This document shows, piece by piece, positions 62,333-64,000 of a stretch of 64,000 bases of DNA. The translations under genes were made by a program, and so were the position numbers. Origin of the DNA: Mesostigma viride (Eukaryota; Streptophyta; Mesostigmatophyceae; Mesostigmatales; Mesostigmataceae); the NCBI GenBank assembly GCA_009746045.1, contig RPFO01000175.1, forward strand, positions 3,964,430 to 4,028,429, given 5' to 3'. A model generated the notes under the pieces. It saw only the letters and a list, made by a program, of their open reading frames with translations, was not told the DNA's origin and made no database searches. Position 1 is the first letter of the stretch; every line of letters begins with the position of its first letter.

Positions 62333-63802
62333 ATGGCTGCCGCTGTTGCTGCCCTTTCCTTCACGGCACCAGTTGCGGTGTCCAACCAGAGCGTCTCCAG
62401 CTCTGCCACCCGCCGCTCTGTCAAGGCGTCGGCTTCCAAGGCCGCTGTCCGTGCCAATGGCCCTGCCCGCTTCTCCGGCTTCCAGGGGCTCGCCAGCTCC
62501 CGCAAGGCCGGCATGTTCGCTGCCAAGGAGGTCGACATCACCTCCGTCGTCGCTGCCACCGTCTCCCGCGCCGGCGAGATGAAGAAGGCCCCGACCGTGT
62601 GCATGGCCAAGAAGTCCGTGAGCGCCCTGAAGAAGAGCGACCTGGAGGGCAAGCGTGTGTTCGTCCGCTGCGATCTTAACGTGCCTCTTGATGGCACCAA
62701 GATCACCGATGACACCCGCATCCGCGCTGCCATCCCCACCATCCAGTACCTGATTGACAACGGTGCCAAGGTCCTGCTGACCACCCACTTGGGCCGGCCA
62801 AAGGGCAAGGATGCCAAGTACACGGTCGCTCCCCTGGTCGGCCGCCTGAACGAGCTGCTGCACGGCAAGGTCAAGATGGTCGGTGACTGCATCGGACCCG
62901 AGGTCGAGAAGGCCGTCAAGGGCATGGCCAACGGCACCGTTCTGCTGCTGGAGAACGTCCGCTTCTACCCCGAGGAGGAGAAGAACGTGAAGGAGTTCTC
63001 CCAGAAGCTGGCCGCTAACGCCGACCTGTACGTCAACGACGCCTTCGGCACGGCCCACCGCGCCCACTCCTCCACCGCCGGTGTGACCGAGTTCCTCAAG
63101 CCCTCCGTGGCCGGTTTCCTGCTCCAGAAGGAGCTGGATTACCTTGATGGCGCTGTTGCCAAGCCCGCGCGCCCCTTCTGCGCCATCGTCGGAGGCTCCA
63201 AGGTGTCCTCCAAGATCGGTGTGATTGAGTCCCTGCTGGAGAAGTGCGATAAGCTGATCCTGGGCGGTGGCATGATCTTCACCTTCTACAAGGCCCAGGG
63301 CAAGAAGGTCGGCTCGTCCCTCGTTGAGGAGGACAAGCTGCAGCTCGCCAAGGACCTGATGGCCAAGGCCCAGGCCAAGGGTGTCAAGCTGCTGCTGCCA
63401 GTCGATGTCAACGTTGCTGACAAGTTTGCCCCGGATGCCAACTCGAAGATTGTGTCCGCTGATGCCATCCCAGATGGCTGGATGGGTCTGGATGTCGGCC
63501 CTCAGACCGTCGAGGCGTTCAACAAGGAGCTCAAGGAGTGCAAGAGCATCATCTGGAACGGCCCCATGGGTGTCTTCGAGTTCGACAAGTTCGCCATCGG
63601 CACTGACGCGATCGCCAAGACCCTGGCGGACCTGTCATCCAAGGGCGTGATCACCATCATCGGCGGTGGTGACTCCGTCGCGGCCGTCGAGAAGGCCGGC
63701 CTCGCGGACAAGATGTCCCACATCTCCACCGGTGGCGGTGCCTCCCTGGAGCTGCTCGAGGGCAAGGTCCTGCCCGGCGTCGCTGCCCTGGATGACGCAT
63801 AA
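62333..63802 (+). CDS. PGK: Phosphoglycerate kinase, plastid type
   Basis: Intronless, 489 residues. The chosen start at 62333 sits in a good context (cagccATGg) and begins [20 protein letters not shown], followed by about 90 residues rich in Ser, Ala, Lys and Arg. This is typical of a chloroplast transit peptide, with likely processing near [16 protein letters not shown]. The mature part matches the cytosolic copy nearly residue for residue: [81 protein letters not shown] and [13 protein letters not shown]. In the plastid it uses ATP to phosphorylate 3-phosphoglycerate in the Calvin cycle. Codon usage is strongly C/G-ending, as in highly expressed genes. Confidence 0.97.
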   Translation: MAAAVAALSFTAPVAVSNQSVSSSATRRSVKASASKAAVRANGPARFSGFQGLASSRKAGMFAAKEVDITSVVAATVSRAGEMKKAPTVCMAKKSVSALKKSDLEGKRVFVRCDLNVPLDGTKITDDTRIRAAIPTIQYLIDNGAKVLLTTHLGRPKGKDAKYTVAPLVGRLNELLHGKVKMVGDCIGPEVEKAVKGMANGTVLLLENVRFYPEEEKNVKEFSQKLAANADLYVNDAFGTAHRAHSSTAGVTEFLKPSVAGFLLQKELDYLDGAVAKPARPFCAIVGGSKVSSKIGVIESLLEKCDKLILGGGMIFTFYKAQGKKVGSSLVEEDKLQLAKDLMAKAQAKGVKLLLPVDVNVADKFAPDANSKIVSADAIPDGWMGLDVGPQTVEAFNKELKECKSIIWNGPMGVFEFDKFAIGTDAIAKTLADLSSKGVITIIGGGDSVAAVEKAGLADKMSHISTGGGASLELLEGKVLPGVAALDDA

Positions 63803-64000
63803 ATGGAATCAAATTTGTACCTCTCCTTTCCCCTTATTTAAGTGCCAATTCAGCCATGTTGGCGTAGCAGGGGACTTGCCAACGAACTGGCCACCATTTC
63901 TGTGTAGAATATAGCCTTTTAAACGAAACTTGCATTGCCTTAACTGTGCTGCTACTGAAAATGTGCCATTTTCAATAATATACAGTCAGGAGACGAATCT
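63803..64000. other. 3' flank of plastid PGK
   Basis: AT-richer than the CDS, as expected for a 3' UTR. No TGTAA motif is seen in this stretch. It contains aataatata near 63976 but no canonical AATAAA. Confidence 0.5.

Noticed and set aside
62327-63067. 246-codon minus-strand frame opposite plastid PGK
   Set aside because: The same antisense shadow effect.

Overview
The window is nuclear DNA of a photosynthetic eukaryote of the green lineage, most likely a unicellular alga with a repeat-rich genome. Three things point there. Two closely similar phosphoglycerate kinase genes are present, one with and one without a plastid-type N-terminal extension. An aspartate kinase gene is split by introns with conventional GT..AG borders. 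Non-LTR and copia-type retrotransposon debris is abundant. No TGTAA polyadenylation signal, usual in many chlorophytes, is obvious just downstream of either PGK, so I do not name a species. There are no operons, CRISPR arrays or convincing tRNA or rRNA genes. Fewer than ten kilobases are coding. Most long open frames in the window come from simple repeats. Layout: (1) 1-10138, minus strand: part of a secreted or surface protein built from periplasmic-binding-protein (PBP) domains, with a signal-peptide exon at 9857-10138, exons at 7133-7213 and 5353-6015, and a second PBP-like exon at 518-1025. Its introns hold a 1.1-kb (AAC)n array, a (GA)n array and a CTA/TAG triplet hairpin array. (2) 10536-14140: a spacer, then an inverted, frameshifted copy of the PBP first exon at 12521-12803, then small tandem repeats and a broken copia RNase H/pol end. 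(3) 14820-21406: LINE debris (including a YADD reverse transcriptase piece) and a retro-insertion with a perfect 15-bp target-site duplication. (4) 21935-46849 (possibly to 47329), minus strand: a gene I could assemble across seven phase-compatible exons. It encodes an aspartate-semialdehyde-dehydrogenase-like domain fused in front of an aspartate kinase with two ACT motifs, with no homoserine dehydrogenase domain. Two of its introns are about 9-10 kb each and consist almost wholly of minisatellite: a 34-bp unit over about 8.9 kb and a 40-bp unit over about 8.3 kb. (5) 47567-48119: a second copy of the same retro-insertion with its own 14-bp target-site duplication. (6) 49999-51198, minus: cytosolic-type PGK. 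(7) 52375-56863: CT/GGGT/GGGCGT microsatellites, a LINE ORF2 3' half, and very short retro-insertions down to 20 bp. (8) 57027-61179, minus: a two-exon MscS-like mechanosensitive channel gene. (9) 62333-63802, plus: plastid-type PGK. The aspartate kinase belongs to the aspartate-family amino-acid pathway (Lys/Thr/Met/Ile). The two PGKs serve cytosolic glycolysis and the plastid Calvin cycle. The MscS-like channel and the PBP protein are probable membrane or surface components. Apart from the linked PGK pair, the genes show no obvious functional clustering. The points most worth following are the ASADH-like/AK fusion with its satellite-filled introns, the tandem duplications centred on its splice donors, and a retroelement family whose insertions grade from 863 bp to 20 bp while keeping one fixed end.
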